Shown here: positions 1-7,535 of the stretch, piece by piece | Numbering within the stretch: position 1 is the first letter of the stretch | Layout of the letters: every line of letters begins with the position of its first letter | Source of the DNA: Flavobacteriales bacterium UBA2104 | GTDB lineage: Bacteria; Bacteroidota; Bacteroidia; Flavobacteriales_D; Crocinitomicaceae | Direction of reading: 5' to 3' | Assembly (NCBI GenBank): GCA_002331485.1 | Contig: DCYS01000032.1 | Span: forward strand, 62,728-126,727 | DNA: 64,000 nt | Translations under genes and position numbers: made by a program | Notes under the pieces: generated by a model | Told to the model about the DNA's origin: nothing | Database searches by the model: none | What the model saw: only the letters and a program-made list of their open reading frames with translations

Positions 1-1
1 G

Positions 2-349
2 ATCGATACATTGACTGTAATTCTATTTGTACTTGTTCTTTATCGTTTGCCCAAATACCTGCGTTTATCGAACAACACCAACAGGATAAGAGATGGAATC
101 ATCGCAACGACTTTTGGTACGTTCCTGGCTTTTACGATCATCGAGATAATGAATGAAACGCCAATAAAGAAAACTACCGAATTTTATGCGAAAAATGCCT
201 ATGAAATGGCAAAAGGAAAGAACATTGTGAATGTGATCCTGGTTGATTTCAGAGGTTTTGACACAATGATTGAAATCATCGTCTTATCGATCGCCGCACT
301 AGGTGTATTTGCATTATTAAAGTTGTACCTCAAAAAACATGAGAAATAG
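2..349 (+). CDS. mrpA: Mrp/Mnh Na+/H+ antiporter subunit A, C-terminal end (5' cut by window edge)
   Basis: This is the last ~115 residues of the MrpA subunit of the multisubunit cation/proton antiporter in the inner membrane. The reading frame is open to the window edge, so the gene is cut, not broken. What is visible is the MbhD/MbhE-like tail that is characteristic of MrpA: a loop reading VNVILVDFRGFDTMIEI, followed by a membrane helix and a basic end (KLYLKKHEK). The next gene, mrpB, starts 3 bases after the stop and the rest of the operon (B-G) follows in canonical order, which makes the identification firm. The large NuoL-like part of MrpA must lie upstream of the window. Confidence 0.93.
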   Translation: MDTLTVILFVLVLYRLPKYLRLSNNTNRIRDGIIATTFGTFLAFTIIEIMNETPIKKTTEFYAKNAYEMAKGKNIVNVILVDFRGFDTMIEIIVLSIAALGVFALLKLYLKKHEK

Positions 350-352
350 GCA

Positions 353-766
353 ATGAAGAGTATTATTTTAACAACAGTATCGAAAACACTCCTCCCTCTA
401 CTCCTACTGTTCTCAGTATTTGTATTGCTTAGAGGACACTATTTACCTGGTGGAGGGTTTATTGCTGGCTTGATCGCATCAATTGCATTTATATTGCACT
501 CTTTCGCAAATGGATTAAAAAAGACGAGACATCTGCTCCGTATTCATCCAGGATTCTTGATCCCAGTTGGATTGGCACTTGCCATTGGAAGTGCTATAGC
601 CCCAATGATCTTTCAGGATCTACCAGTTATGACCGGTTTATGGTATCATAATGAGATCCCTGTTATCGGTAAGATCGGTAGCGCATTGTTTTTTGACTCT
701 GGTGTTTATCTAGTAGTAATAGGAGTGAGTTTAACTATAATTTTTACGATCTCAGAAAAAGCATAA
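353..766 (+). CDS. mrpB: Mrp/Mnh antiporter subunit B
   Basis: 137-residue membrane protein of the MnhB family with about four hydrophobic segments. It carries the family hallmark near residues 28-42 (RGHYLPGGGFIAGL) directly after the first helix. MrpB is part of the membrane assembly of the Mrp complex that exchanges cytoplasmic Na+ (or K+) for external protons. It starts at ATG 3 bases after mrpA and the stop TAA is followed by the mrpC start within 4 bases, consistent with one polycistronic transcript. Length is typical of the family. Confidence 0.93.
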   Translation: MKSIILTTVSKTLLPLLLLFSVFVLLRGHYLPGGGFIAGLIASIAFILHSFANGLKKTRHLLRIHPGFLIPVGLALAIGSAIAPMIFQDLPVMTGLWYHNEIPVIGKIGSALFFDSGVYLVVIGVSLTIIFTISEKA

Positions 767-769
767 TTG

Positions 770-1123
770 ATGGAAATACTATTAGCCATAATGACAGGAG
801 TGCTGTACGCAGGAGGGATTTATTTTATCCTGAGACGCAGCTTGGTGAAACTTATCATCGGAATTGTACTGCTGGGAAATGGAGTGAATCTTCTCATATT
901 TCTTATGGGAGGATTAGTTAAAGGTAAACCTCCTATCATTCCAGAGGAAAGTCATCATCTAGAAGGACTTTACGCCGACCCAGTACCTCAGGCATTGATA
1001 CTTACGGCGATCGTGATCAGTTTTGGACTTCAATCATTTGCGATCGTTTTGATCAAGAGAGCTTATAAAGTGGTTAAGACTGATGATATTGATGCCATGA
1101 ACAAAACAGATGACATTGAATGA
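770..1123 (+). CDS. mrpC: Mrp/Mnh antiporter subunit C (NuoK-like)
   Basis: 117-residue, three-helix protein related to NuoK of complex I. Family features: the first helix with LLAIMTGVLYAGGIYFIL, the segment GIVLLGNGVNLLIF, and the loop DPVPQALILTAIVISFG near residues 65-85. A TTG at 767 lies directly before this ATG; I prefer the ATG at 770, only three bases past the mrpB stop. The tail is longer and more acidic (DDIDAMNKTDDIE) than usual. The stop codon overlaps the start of mrpD by four bases (ATGA), indicating translational coupling. Confidence 0.92.
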   Translation: MEILLAIMTGVLYAGGIYFILRRSLVKLIIGIVLLGNGVNLLIFLMGGLVKGKPPIIPEESHHLEGLYADPVPQALILTAIVISFGLQSFAIVLIKRAYKVVKTDDIDAMNKTDDIE

Positions 1124-2643
1124 GTGAACATTTGATCATATTACCAATTATAGTTCAGGCAATCATTGCGGTGACTCTGCTTTTCTTTTGGAGAAAACCA
1201 AAAACTCAACGAGTTTTGAGCATTGTGGGGAGCTCAATTGCAGTAATCATCGCCTCAATGCTATTTGGAACTGTTTGGAATCAAGGCACACAGGTATTGC
1301 AGCTAGGTAACTGGGAAGCCCCTTTTGGCATCTCTCTAGTTGGAGACACTCTTGCTGCTGCATTGGTTCTCTTGACTAGTATTGTAGCACTTGTCATATC
1401 CATATATAGTAATACCAACATGGTTTCTGCACGGGTTAAGTTTGGTTATTATGCCATATTTCACTTCTTGATCATGGGACTGTCTGGTGCCTTTCTCACC
1501 GGTGACATTTTCAATTTATACGTCTGGTTCGAGGTGATCATCATATCCTCTTTTGTTTTATTGACCATTGGTGGACGTAAGATTCAGATTGAAGGGGCAG
1601 TAAAATACTTTACACTCAACATGCTATCCTCCATAGTTTTCCTCACTGGTATTGCTATGCTCTACGGTGTTACAGGATCTTTAAACATGGCTGAACTTTC
1701 TCAGATCATACCAACCATTGAGAATAAAGGAATCGTACAAACCATTTCCTTGGTATTCATGATAGGGTTTGGGGTAAAAGCTGGTCTGTTCCCGCTTTAT
1801 CTATGGCTTCCAGCTTCTTATCACACTCCACCTGCAGCTGTATCTGCGTTATTCGGTGGATTACTTACAAAAGTTGGTGTTTACGCATTGATCCGCGTTT
1901 TCACGTTGATCTTTCCTCTTCAAGGACTGAATCAGGATATTCTGATGATCATTGCTGGATTTACAGTGTTTTTCGGCGGAATTGGGGCGCTCGTTCAAAA
2001 AGATGTTATACGCGTATTTTCATACCTCATCATTTGTCATATTGGATTCATGATTGGAGGATTGAGCTTATTTACTGAAATAGCTTTAGTTGGAGCTGTA
2101 TTCTATATGTTCCATGACATTATTGTGAAGGCAACGCTATTCATGATCGGAGGTGTATTCTTTAGAATGTTTGGAAATACAAAGCTCTATAACATGGGCG
2201 GACTGATGAATGATTACCCGAGACTTTCTTTATTGTTCGCAATCCCTTTATTTGCTCTAGTAGGTATTCCTCCACTTTCAGGATTCTGGCCAAAGCTATC
2301 ATTGTTTGGAGCTAGTTATCAAATGAACTCTATTTTCATGTTGGTCGTATTCATTTTCGCAAGTTTGATCACCTTGATCATCATAGCTAAAGTTTGGAAC
2401 AATGTATTCGCTAAAAATGCTAGAAAGACCGAAAAACTAGAAAAACTCAAATACTATGATCAGTTTGATCTAAGAGAGAAGTCAGCAATGATCATCCCTA
2501 TTTTAATGTTAGTTTGTGTTATACTATATTACAGTATTTTCGCAGAACACATTCAACTTGTTGCTGAGCGAATTGGAAATGAGCTCATGAACTCTGATCA
2601 GTACGTAGAAGCAGTTTTTAACCTAAAAGATGAAGCAAAATGA
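1120..2643 (+). CDS. mrpD: Mrp/Mnh antiporter subunit D (NuoL/M/N-like)
   Basis: 507-residue polytopic protein of the NuoL/NuoM/NuoN-like antiporter family with about 14 membrane helices. Recognisable elements: an acidic residue in transmembrane segment 5 (NLYVWFEVIIISSF), KAGLFPLYLWLPASYHTPPAAVSA cut into the classic lysine-bearing helix and HTP loop, and FHDIIVKATLFMIGG with the second helix lysine. These charged membrane residues form the proton path in the family. It overlaps mrpC by 4 bases and mrpE by 4 bases. Downstream of the last helices there is a hydrophilic loop (KARKTEKLEKLKYYDQ region) usual for MrpD. Confidence 0.94.
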   Translation: MSEHLIILPIIVQAIIAVTLLFFWRKPKTQRVLSIVGSSIAVIIASMLFGTVWNQGTQVLQLGNWEAPFGISLVGDTLAAALVLLTSIVALVISIYSNTNMVSARVKFGYYAIFHFLIMGLSGAFLTGDIFNLYVWFEVIIISSFVLLTIGGRKIQIEGAVKYFTLNMLSSIVFLTGIAMLYGVTGSLNMAELSQIIPTIENKGIVQTISLVFMIGFGVKAGLFPLYLWLPASYHTPPAAVSALFGGLLTKVGVYALIRVFTLIFPLQGLNQDILMIIAGFTVFFGGIGALVQKDVIRVFSYLIICHIGFMIGGLSLFTEIALVGAVFYMFHDIIVKATLFMIGGVFFRMFGNTKLYNMGGLMNDYPRLSLLFAIPLFALVGIPPLSGFWPKLSLFGASYQMNSIFMLVVFIFASLITLIIIAKVWNNVFAKNARKTEKLEKLKYYDQFDLREKSAMIIPILMLVCVILYYSIFAEHIQLVAERIGNELMNSDQYVEAVFNLKDEAK

Positions 2644-3116
2644 AGATTCAATTCCTATTGAACATATTGCTTACGATCGTCTGGGTATTCCTTACTGGGA
2701 GTCTTGCTACGGTAAATTTTTTATTCGGTTTTATATTGAGTTTCCTTGTACTATGGATCGTAAGTAGAAACGAAAGAAGTCGCAAATACTTTAGGATAGC
2801 ACCACGATTGATCGGATTTGTTCTTTACTTTTTCTATGAGCTTATAAAAGCAAATCTTCAAGTTGCTGCTGATGTTGTAACACCTAAATTCTATATGACA
2901 CCAGGTATCGTAGAGTTTCCTCTGGACGCAAAAACGAATTTAGAGATCACGCTTCTTGCTAATGTGATCACTCTTACTCCAGGAACACTCAGCCTTGATG
3001 TCTCTGACGACCGAAAAGTCCTGTACATTCATGCTATGTATGTAGACGACAAAGAAGAATTCATCACTAATATTAAACAAGGATTTGAACGTCGAATTTT
3101 AAGCATTTTGAGATGA
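2640..3116 (+). CDS. mrpE: Mrp/Mnh antiporter subunit E
   Basis: 158-residue MnhE-family protein: two to three N-terminal helices (LLNILLTIVWVFLTGS, then LIGFVLYFFYELIKAN) followed by a cytoplasmic domain. The family signature is the stretch LLANVITLTPGTLSLDV around residues 105-121, after which comes an HAMYV element. MrpE is an accessory subunit needed for full assembly or activity of Mrp complexes. The start overlaps the mrpD stop by 4 bases and its own stop overlaps mrpF by 4 bases. Confidence 0.92.
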   Translation: MKIQFLLNILLTIVWVFLTGSLATVNFLFGFILSFLVLWIVSRNERSRKYFRIAPRLIGFVLYFFYELIKANLQVAADVVTPKFYMTPGIVEFPLDAKTNLEITLLANVITLTPGTLSLDVSDDRKVLYIHAMYVDDKEEFITNIKQGFERRILSILR

Positions 3117-3388
3117 CCATTGAAACTTATTTGACATATATCATTCTACCGATACTGAGTATTTCAGCATTATTGGTGTTTATACGTTTCCTGATCGGTC
3201 CTACTCTATCAGATCGCGTTGTAGCTTTGGACTTGTTGATTACAATCGGTATCTCAACGATCGCAATTTATGCGATGATCACAAATCAACCTTCTTTTCT
3301 GGATATTTCGATGATCTTTGCGCTTATCGCCTTTCTGGGAACCGTAGCCTTTTCATATTACCTTGAAAAACGTAAGAAAAATGAATGA
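3113..3388 (+). CDS. mrpF: Mrp/Mnh antiporter subunit F
   Basis: 91-residue protein with three hydrophobic helices, MnhF family. The loop between helices 1 and 2 (IGPTLSDRVVALDLL) is the family hallmark. It is a small membrane subunit of the Mrp antiporter, also associated with bile-salt or cholate efflux in some organisms (family knowledge, not shown here). It overlaps mrpE by 4 bases and mrpG by 8 bases, so it is almost certainly translated as part of the same operon. Confidence 0.92.
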   Translation: MTIETYLTYIILPILSISALLVFIRFLIGPTLSDRVVALDLLITIGISTIAIYAMITNQPSFLDISMIFALIAFLGTVAFSYYLEKRKKNE

Positions 3389-3779
3389 AATAATTGTATA
3401 CATATTGATCTCCCTGGGTACGTTATTCATTTTGCTTGCTGCTGTGGGTATATTGAGAATGCCCGACTTATTTTTGCGTATTTCAGTTACGACTAAAGCA
3501 GCAACACTTGGAGTTGGAATGATACTAACAGGAATGGCTCTTCACTTTTTTGAAACTTCGATCACAACAAGAGCGATCGCAATCATCGTATTTTTATTAT
3601 TGACAGCCCCTATAGGTGCACACCTGATCGGAAGAGCTTCATATTTCGTAGGTGTTCCACTCTGGAAGAAGTCTCTCATGGATGATCTCAAAGACAAGTA
3701 TAATCGTGACAACCATAACTTAGACAGCTCTGAAAGTCAGCAGAAAAAAGAAGACTCAAAAGATCAAGCCTCCTCTTAA
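3381..3779 (+). CDS. mrpG: Mrp/Mnh antiporter subunit G
   Basis: 132-residue MnhG-family subunit, last gene of the antiporter operon. The three-helix core contains the family motif GILRMPDLFLRIS then TKAATLGVG near residues 22-46. I chose the ATG at 3381 (MNEIIVYILISLG); an upstream TTG would add six basic residues inside mrpF. The last ~30 residues (from about DKYNRDNHN) are hydrophilic and low in complexity, a tail that many MrpG proteins lack. The final four bases overlap, on the opposite strand, the end of the porin gene. Confidence 0.92.
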   Translation: MNEIIVYILISLGTLFILLAAVGILRMPDLFLRISVTTKAATLGVGMILTGMALHFFETSITTRAIAIIVFLLLTAPIGAHLIGRASYFVGVPLWKKSLMDDLKDKYNRDNHNLDSSESQQKKEDSKDQASS

Positions 3780-5197
3780 AAGTAATAGTTCAACATAAGG
3801 TTGACGTGAAGCATATTTACCTTCTGAAATACGAAATTGGGATTGTCATATGTATTTCCTTCGGCAATCTTTGTCACTACCAACAAATGAGATTCTAAAC
3901 CTTTTAACCACTTCTGATGCTTGTACTTGAGGTCAAAGTTGCCCTGAAAATAAGAAGGAACTGCATACTTGTTCAATTCTGACTGTTCCACAATGTCTGG
4001 TAGATTGAAATATCCAGCCGCCAGTGATAAGAACAATGGACTGTCTTTTGGACTATACTTAACTCTAGTAGTTATTGCATGAACATCACCAAAACCTTCG
4101 TTTCTCTCTCTAGGCATAAACGTAAAAAAAGGATCTCTACCCCACTCTCTCGGGAATAGAAACTTTCCATCGGCTGTAATTCGATTGTAGTTTAATAAAA
4201 AAGTCCAGGGATTATGTTGTATTCCCACTTGCCCTCCAAAAGTCATTGAGAAGGCGCCTTTCTCGGTATAAGACAATTCAGGATTAGCATTACCTCCATC
4301 ATTTATTGCATCTTGCCGCATAAACTGACCTCCATAAATGAAATTTGAAGAATTCTTTATAGCGGCTTTACCTCTGACTTGAAAGAATGCTGAATTGATA
4401 ATATTATCGAGATAATAGTCCCAGAATTCGATCTTTATTTTCTTAACCGGCTTATAGGAAGCATGGAACACACCTAGACCAGAAGAACTTAAATTACCGT
4501 AGTAATCTGCTGGAGCTCCATTCGTATTTCTCCCTTGCGGATAGATTCCCATGGACTCGTCTATCCTATACCAATTATTTGTACTCCTTGGAAATATTCT
4601 ATAAAGCCAACCTCCTTGTATATCCCATTTTTGATTTGGCTCGATTCCGTACCATAATCCTTCAACTGCTGTTGGATGCATCCTACCATCCTGCAAATTA
4701 AATAATGGTGTATGCAGAAATTGGCGACCAAAGATCAATTGAAATCTCTTGTGATTGTACTTTAAGTATAGTTCCTCATTTTGAGCCAGGTTTCCCGTTC
4801 CACCAGGATCAGTAACATCAAAGAGTCCTAAAGTATATCTACTGATCTTATTGGTAATTGGATCTGGAATAGAAAGATCTGAAGATGCTATATTAAAGGT
4901 AAAATAACCACTTGCAGCAAATTGAAAACCATAAAAGGGTCTTGTTTCATAACGGATTCCGGTTCCAATGGCATTACCATAGAAATCTGTAAGACTCCCT
5001 TCATTTATGGTAGAAGAAAAATAATATCGTGCTCTTCCATCAAACTCTCCATTTTTAAAAGCATATAATAATGATGTTGTATCACTGGTTTTCTTGGTAT
5101 CACCTTTCCAAACAGGTGTTTTTTTGAGTAGACCTTGCTGCGAAAAGCTAATTGAAGTAATTAGAAAAATTGTAAAAAGCTGTATCAAGTAGCGCAT
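3776..5197 (-). CDS. outer-membrane porin, OprD-like beta-barrel
   Basis: 473-residue exported protein with a clear signal peptide (MRYLIQLFTIFLITSISFSQ) and, after it, alternating beta-strand sequence with many aromatic girdle residues and a C-terminal Phe (LMLNYYF), the usual signature of an outer-membrane barrel. Segments such as KNGEFDGRARYYFSS and LKYNHKRFQLIFGRQFLHTP resemble OprD-family porins from Bacteroidetes and epsilon-proteobacteria. The family passes small solutes; the substrate cannot be read from the sequence. It begins one base after the TsdA-like cytochrome gene, so the two are co-transcribed. A role in admitting an anion used by the cytochrome is inference. Confidence 0.75.
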   Translation of the reverse strand: MRYLIQLFTIFLITSISFSQQGLLKKTPVWKGDTKKTSDTTSLLYAFKNGEFDGRARYYFSSTINEGSLTDFYGNAIGTGIRYETRPFYGFQFAASGYFTFNIASSDLSIPDPITNKISRYTLGLFDVTDPGGTGNLAQNEELYLKYNHKRFQLIFGRQFLHTPLFNLQDGRMHPTAVEGLWYGIEPNQKWDIQGGWLYRIFPRSTNNWYRIDESMGIYPQGRNTNGAPADYYGNLSSSGLGVFHASYKPVKKIKIEFWDYYLDNIINSAFFQVRGKAAIKNSSNFIYGGQFMRQDAINDGGNANPELSYTEKGAFSMTFGGQVGIQHNPWTFLLNYNRITADGKFLFPREWGRDPFFTFMPRERNEGFGDVHAITTRVKYSPKDSPLFLSLAAGYFNLPDIVEQSELNKYAVPSYFQGNFDLKYKHQKWLKGLESHLLVVTKIAEGNTYDNPNFVFQKVNMLHVNLMLNYYF

Positions 5198-5198
5198 A

Positions 5199-6248
5199 TT
5201 ATTGTTTTCTCTTGTTTAAAATTTCCTTAAATGGTCCAAATTTGTGTTGTTCTTCTGTAAAATGATCGGAATATGGTCCGAAAGGATGATCGATAGGTTT
5301 TTTTGTAAGGTCTGGCCAATCATTAGGTGTTTCTAGATGCGGTCTAGGCTGTGCATTAATGTATGCTGATACATCCCAAGCCTCTTCATCGGTTAGCTGA
5401 GGAGCATCGTGTGAAACACCAAAAGGCATATTGTACTTTACATATTTTGCCATCTTCGTGATTCGTGATAATCCTGCACCATCGTTAAAACTATGCTCTC
5501 CCCACAAAGGCGGGTACATGTACTCTAAACTATCCATATTCAGAACCCCCTGTCCATCTTCCATATGGCATGAAGCACATTTTGCTTGATATACAATCTT
5601 TCCTTTTTCCGGACTTGCTGCCCGATCAAGAAAAGTCAGGTCTTTTAAACCAGAACCAGTAGCTTTTTCTCCCTTAGGTACGTTCGATCCTATGTATTTC
5701 ATATAGGTAACCATCGCTTCCATCTCCTTGCTGTCGCGATCTAATGGTGTACCATTCATACTTCGTTCAAAACACCCATTGATCCTTGCAGGTATATCGA
5801 CTTCTCCTCCACTTCTAGGTCGAAACTTAGGGTAAAGAGAAGCCACAGAACCATAGTTGTTTCCATATACTTTGGTACCTGCTTCCAAATGACAGTTCTG
5901 ACAGTTCAAACCATTGGATATTTTAGCAACAGAACCATTAGGACCAAGATATTTAGATGTGTGCGTAATTAATTCTTTTCCGTATTCCACTTTTTCTCTG
6001 AAAGCAGAATCTTGAATTCTTTCAATTCCAAAGGCATTCCAATATTTGATCTGATTTTTGATGTGCAAGCTTTCATCGTATGGTTTTATTTCTTGTTCTA
6101 CAAAAAGTGCAGAAAGTCGATCAGCTATCTCAGTTCGATTGATGATAAGAATTGGTACCAATATTAACGCTACCAATAAAACAATAACCAATCTCGTTAA
6201 CCGAGTAATAATTCCCATCAAAACTTCTGTATTTTCTGTGCCTTTCAT
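5199..6248 (-). CDS. tsdA: TsdA-like dihaem c-type cytochrome (thiosulfate dehydrogenase / tetrathionate reductase family)
   Basis: 349 residues: N-terminal membrane anchor (about 18-37) followed by a periplasmic part with two haem c motifs, CQNCH at 116-120 and CASCH at 224-228. The segment between them, ending RINGCFERSMNG with Cys159, is the TsdA hallmark; in characterised TsdA enzymes a Cys in this place is the unusual distal ligand of the active-site haem. Met274 in YNMPFG is a candidate ligand for the second haem. Known family members interconvert thiosulfate and tetrathionate. Whether this one oxidises or reduces cannot be told. Retained membrane anchor suggests direct coupling to the respiratory chain. 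First gene of a two-gene operon with a porin. Confidence 0.85.
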   Translation of the reverse strand: MKGTENTEVLMGIITRLTRLVIVLLVALILVPILIINRTEIADRLSALFVEQEIKPYDESLHIKNQIKYWNAFGIERIQDSAFREKVEYGKELITHTSKYLGPNGSVAKISNGLNCQNCHLEAGTKVYGNNYGSVASLYPKFRPRSGGEVDIPARINGCFERSMNGTPLDRDSKEMEAMVTYMKYIGSNVPKGEKATGSGLKDLTFLDRAASPEKGKIVYQAKCASCHMEDGQGVLNMDSLEYMYPPLWGEHSFNDGAGLSRITKMAKYVKYNMPFGVSHDAPQLTDEEAWDVSAYINAQPRPHLETPNDWPDLTKKPIDHPFGPYSDHFTEEQHKFGPFKEILNKRKQ

Positions 6249-6271
6249 GTGTATGATTTAAATAACAAATA

Positions 6272-6279
6272 CAAAATTA
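6272..6279 (-). promoter_or_regulatory. candidate -7 box for the tsdA-porin operon
   Basis: On the minus strand this reads TAATTTTG, a full match to the Bacteroidetes -7 consensus TAnnTTTG, 24 bases upstream of the tsdA start codon. No convincing -33 TTTG was found at the right distance, so the call rests on the -7 element only. Confidence 0.4.
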
Positions 6280-6470
6280 GACCAAACCCATACCGCTTAC
6301 AGTAACTTTTGTAACTCTACAATTTCAAGACTCATTACAAATCAACAGCAGTAGTTAGGGGTTTTCACATCAAGATTTCGTGGAAAACTACTTGCACTAT
6401 GTTCATAACTTCAGATACTGTCTAGCATACTACAATATTGAAACTGAGTATTTTTAGACAAATGATTTGA

Positions 6471-7394
6471 ATGCGATTTACCCTTTCACTAGCACTAGCC
6501 TTATTCTATCAACTTGCTGAAGCACAGGATACAATTCCGTACATTATTGACGATGAGGAATACTTAATCCATAATGGAATGGATGAGAATAGAAAAGCAG
6601 AATTTATAGAGGCTATAGATGCCATCGATGTTGAGGTTTCTCAATTTACAGATGTAGAATTCCCTGTTCGGATCACATACGAAGGTGGAAAACAAAACCT
6701 CTTGAGATGTGGAGAAATAGAGTTTATTAGTGAAAACCATTTAGATTCGATCGCTTTCATTACAAAAGAAAGTAGAGAGGTTGGTCTTACTTTTGGATCA
6801 TTGAATAGTCAAGATAAATTCATTTTTACTTCCAGTTGGTGGCAAGATATCAGCAGAAAAAAAGATACATGGGATGAGATTGAATGGAGGAATCTTGATC
6901 AATACGAGAGAGGAATAAAAGACATGGAATACGGTGAGCCTTATGGCAATTTCCCAATTGCAGAGTTCTACGTAAAGAAAGATGGGAAATGGGGAGTTGT
7001 TGGCTTAACCGAAAGCTACGGACTTCAAGTCTTTGTACCAACAATTTTTGATAATAAGGATGAGATCGAAATGGAATATTGGTCGAAAGGCTATACTCCT
7101 GATCTGCATTTGATCAGAAAAAAATTCAAGGCTGACCTTATTGAACCACTCCCTTATCATGACGATCTGTACTTAATACGAAATCGTAAAAACAAAAAGT
7201 GGGGAGTCGTACGTGAAGGAGACAAGTATGAAAGAATCATTAAACCAAAATATGATAGTCTAGTTTCAATCGAGAACCAGAGCATCATAATCTTGTGGAC
7301 AGATAGCTATGTCGGCCTCAGTACTGAAAAAGGAGAAATGCTATACGAATCTCCGTATGACAATTACAAAATGATCAATTTAGATTATATGTAG
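6471..7394 (+). CDS. exported WG-repeat-like protein
   Basis: 307-residue protein with a short signal peptide (MRFTLSLALALFYQLAEAQ). Three stretches resemble WG-containing repeats: KKDGKWGVVGLTE (about residue 166), NKKWGVVREGDKYERIIKPK (about 240-260), and a final unit around LSTEKGEMLYESPYDNY. Such repeats form beta units and are common in secreted Bacteroidetes proteins of unknown function. The N-terminal half is not recognised. It stands alone: the 222 bases upstream separate it from the divergent tsdA operon, and 141 bases lie between it and the next gene. Function unknown. Confidence 0.7.
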   Translation: MRFTLSLALALFYQLAEAQDTIPYIIDDEEYLIHNGMDENRKAEFIEAIDAIDVEVSQFTDVEFPVRITYEGGKQNLLRCGEIEFISENHLDSIAFITKESREVGLTFGSLNSQDKFIFTSSWWQDISRKKDTWDEIEWRNLDQYERGIKDMEYGEPYGNFPIAEFYVKKDGKWGVVGLTESYGLQVFVPTIFDNKDEIEMEYWSKGYTPDLHLIRKKFKADLIEPLPYHDDLYLIRNRKNKKWGVVREGDKYERIIKPKYDSLVSIENQSIIILWTDSYVGLSTEKGEMLYESPYDNYKMINLDYM

Positions 7395-7535
7395 GGAATA
7401 GCCCTGGAACAAGAAACAAAATGGTCTTTATACAGTCTGCAAAAACCCGAAAAATTAATTGAACAAAGTACAGATACTCCCAATGAACTAATTGAACATT
7501 GGCTGAACAGATAACCATCATTAACACTAAAGATT

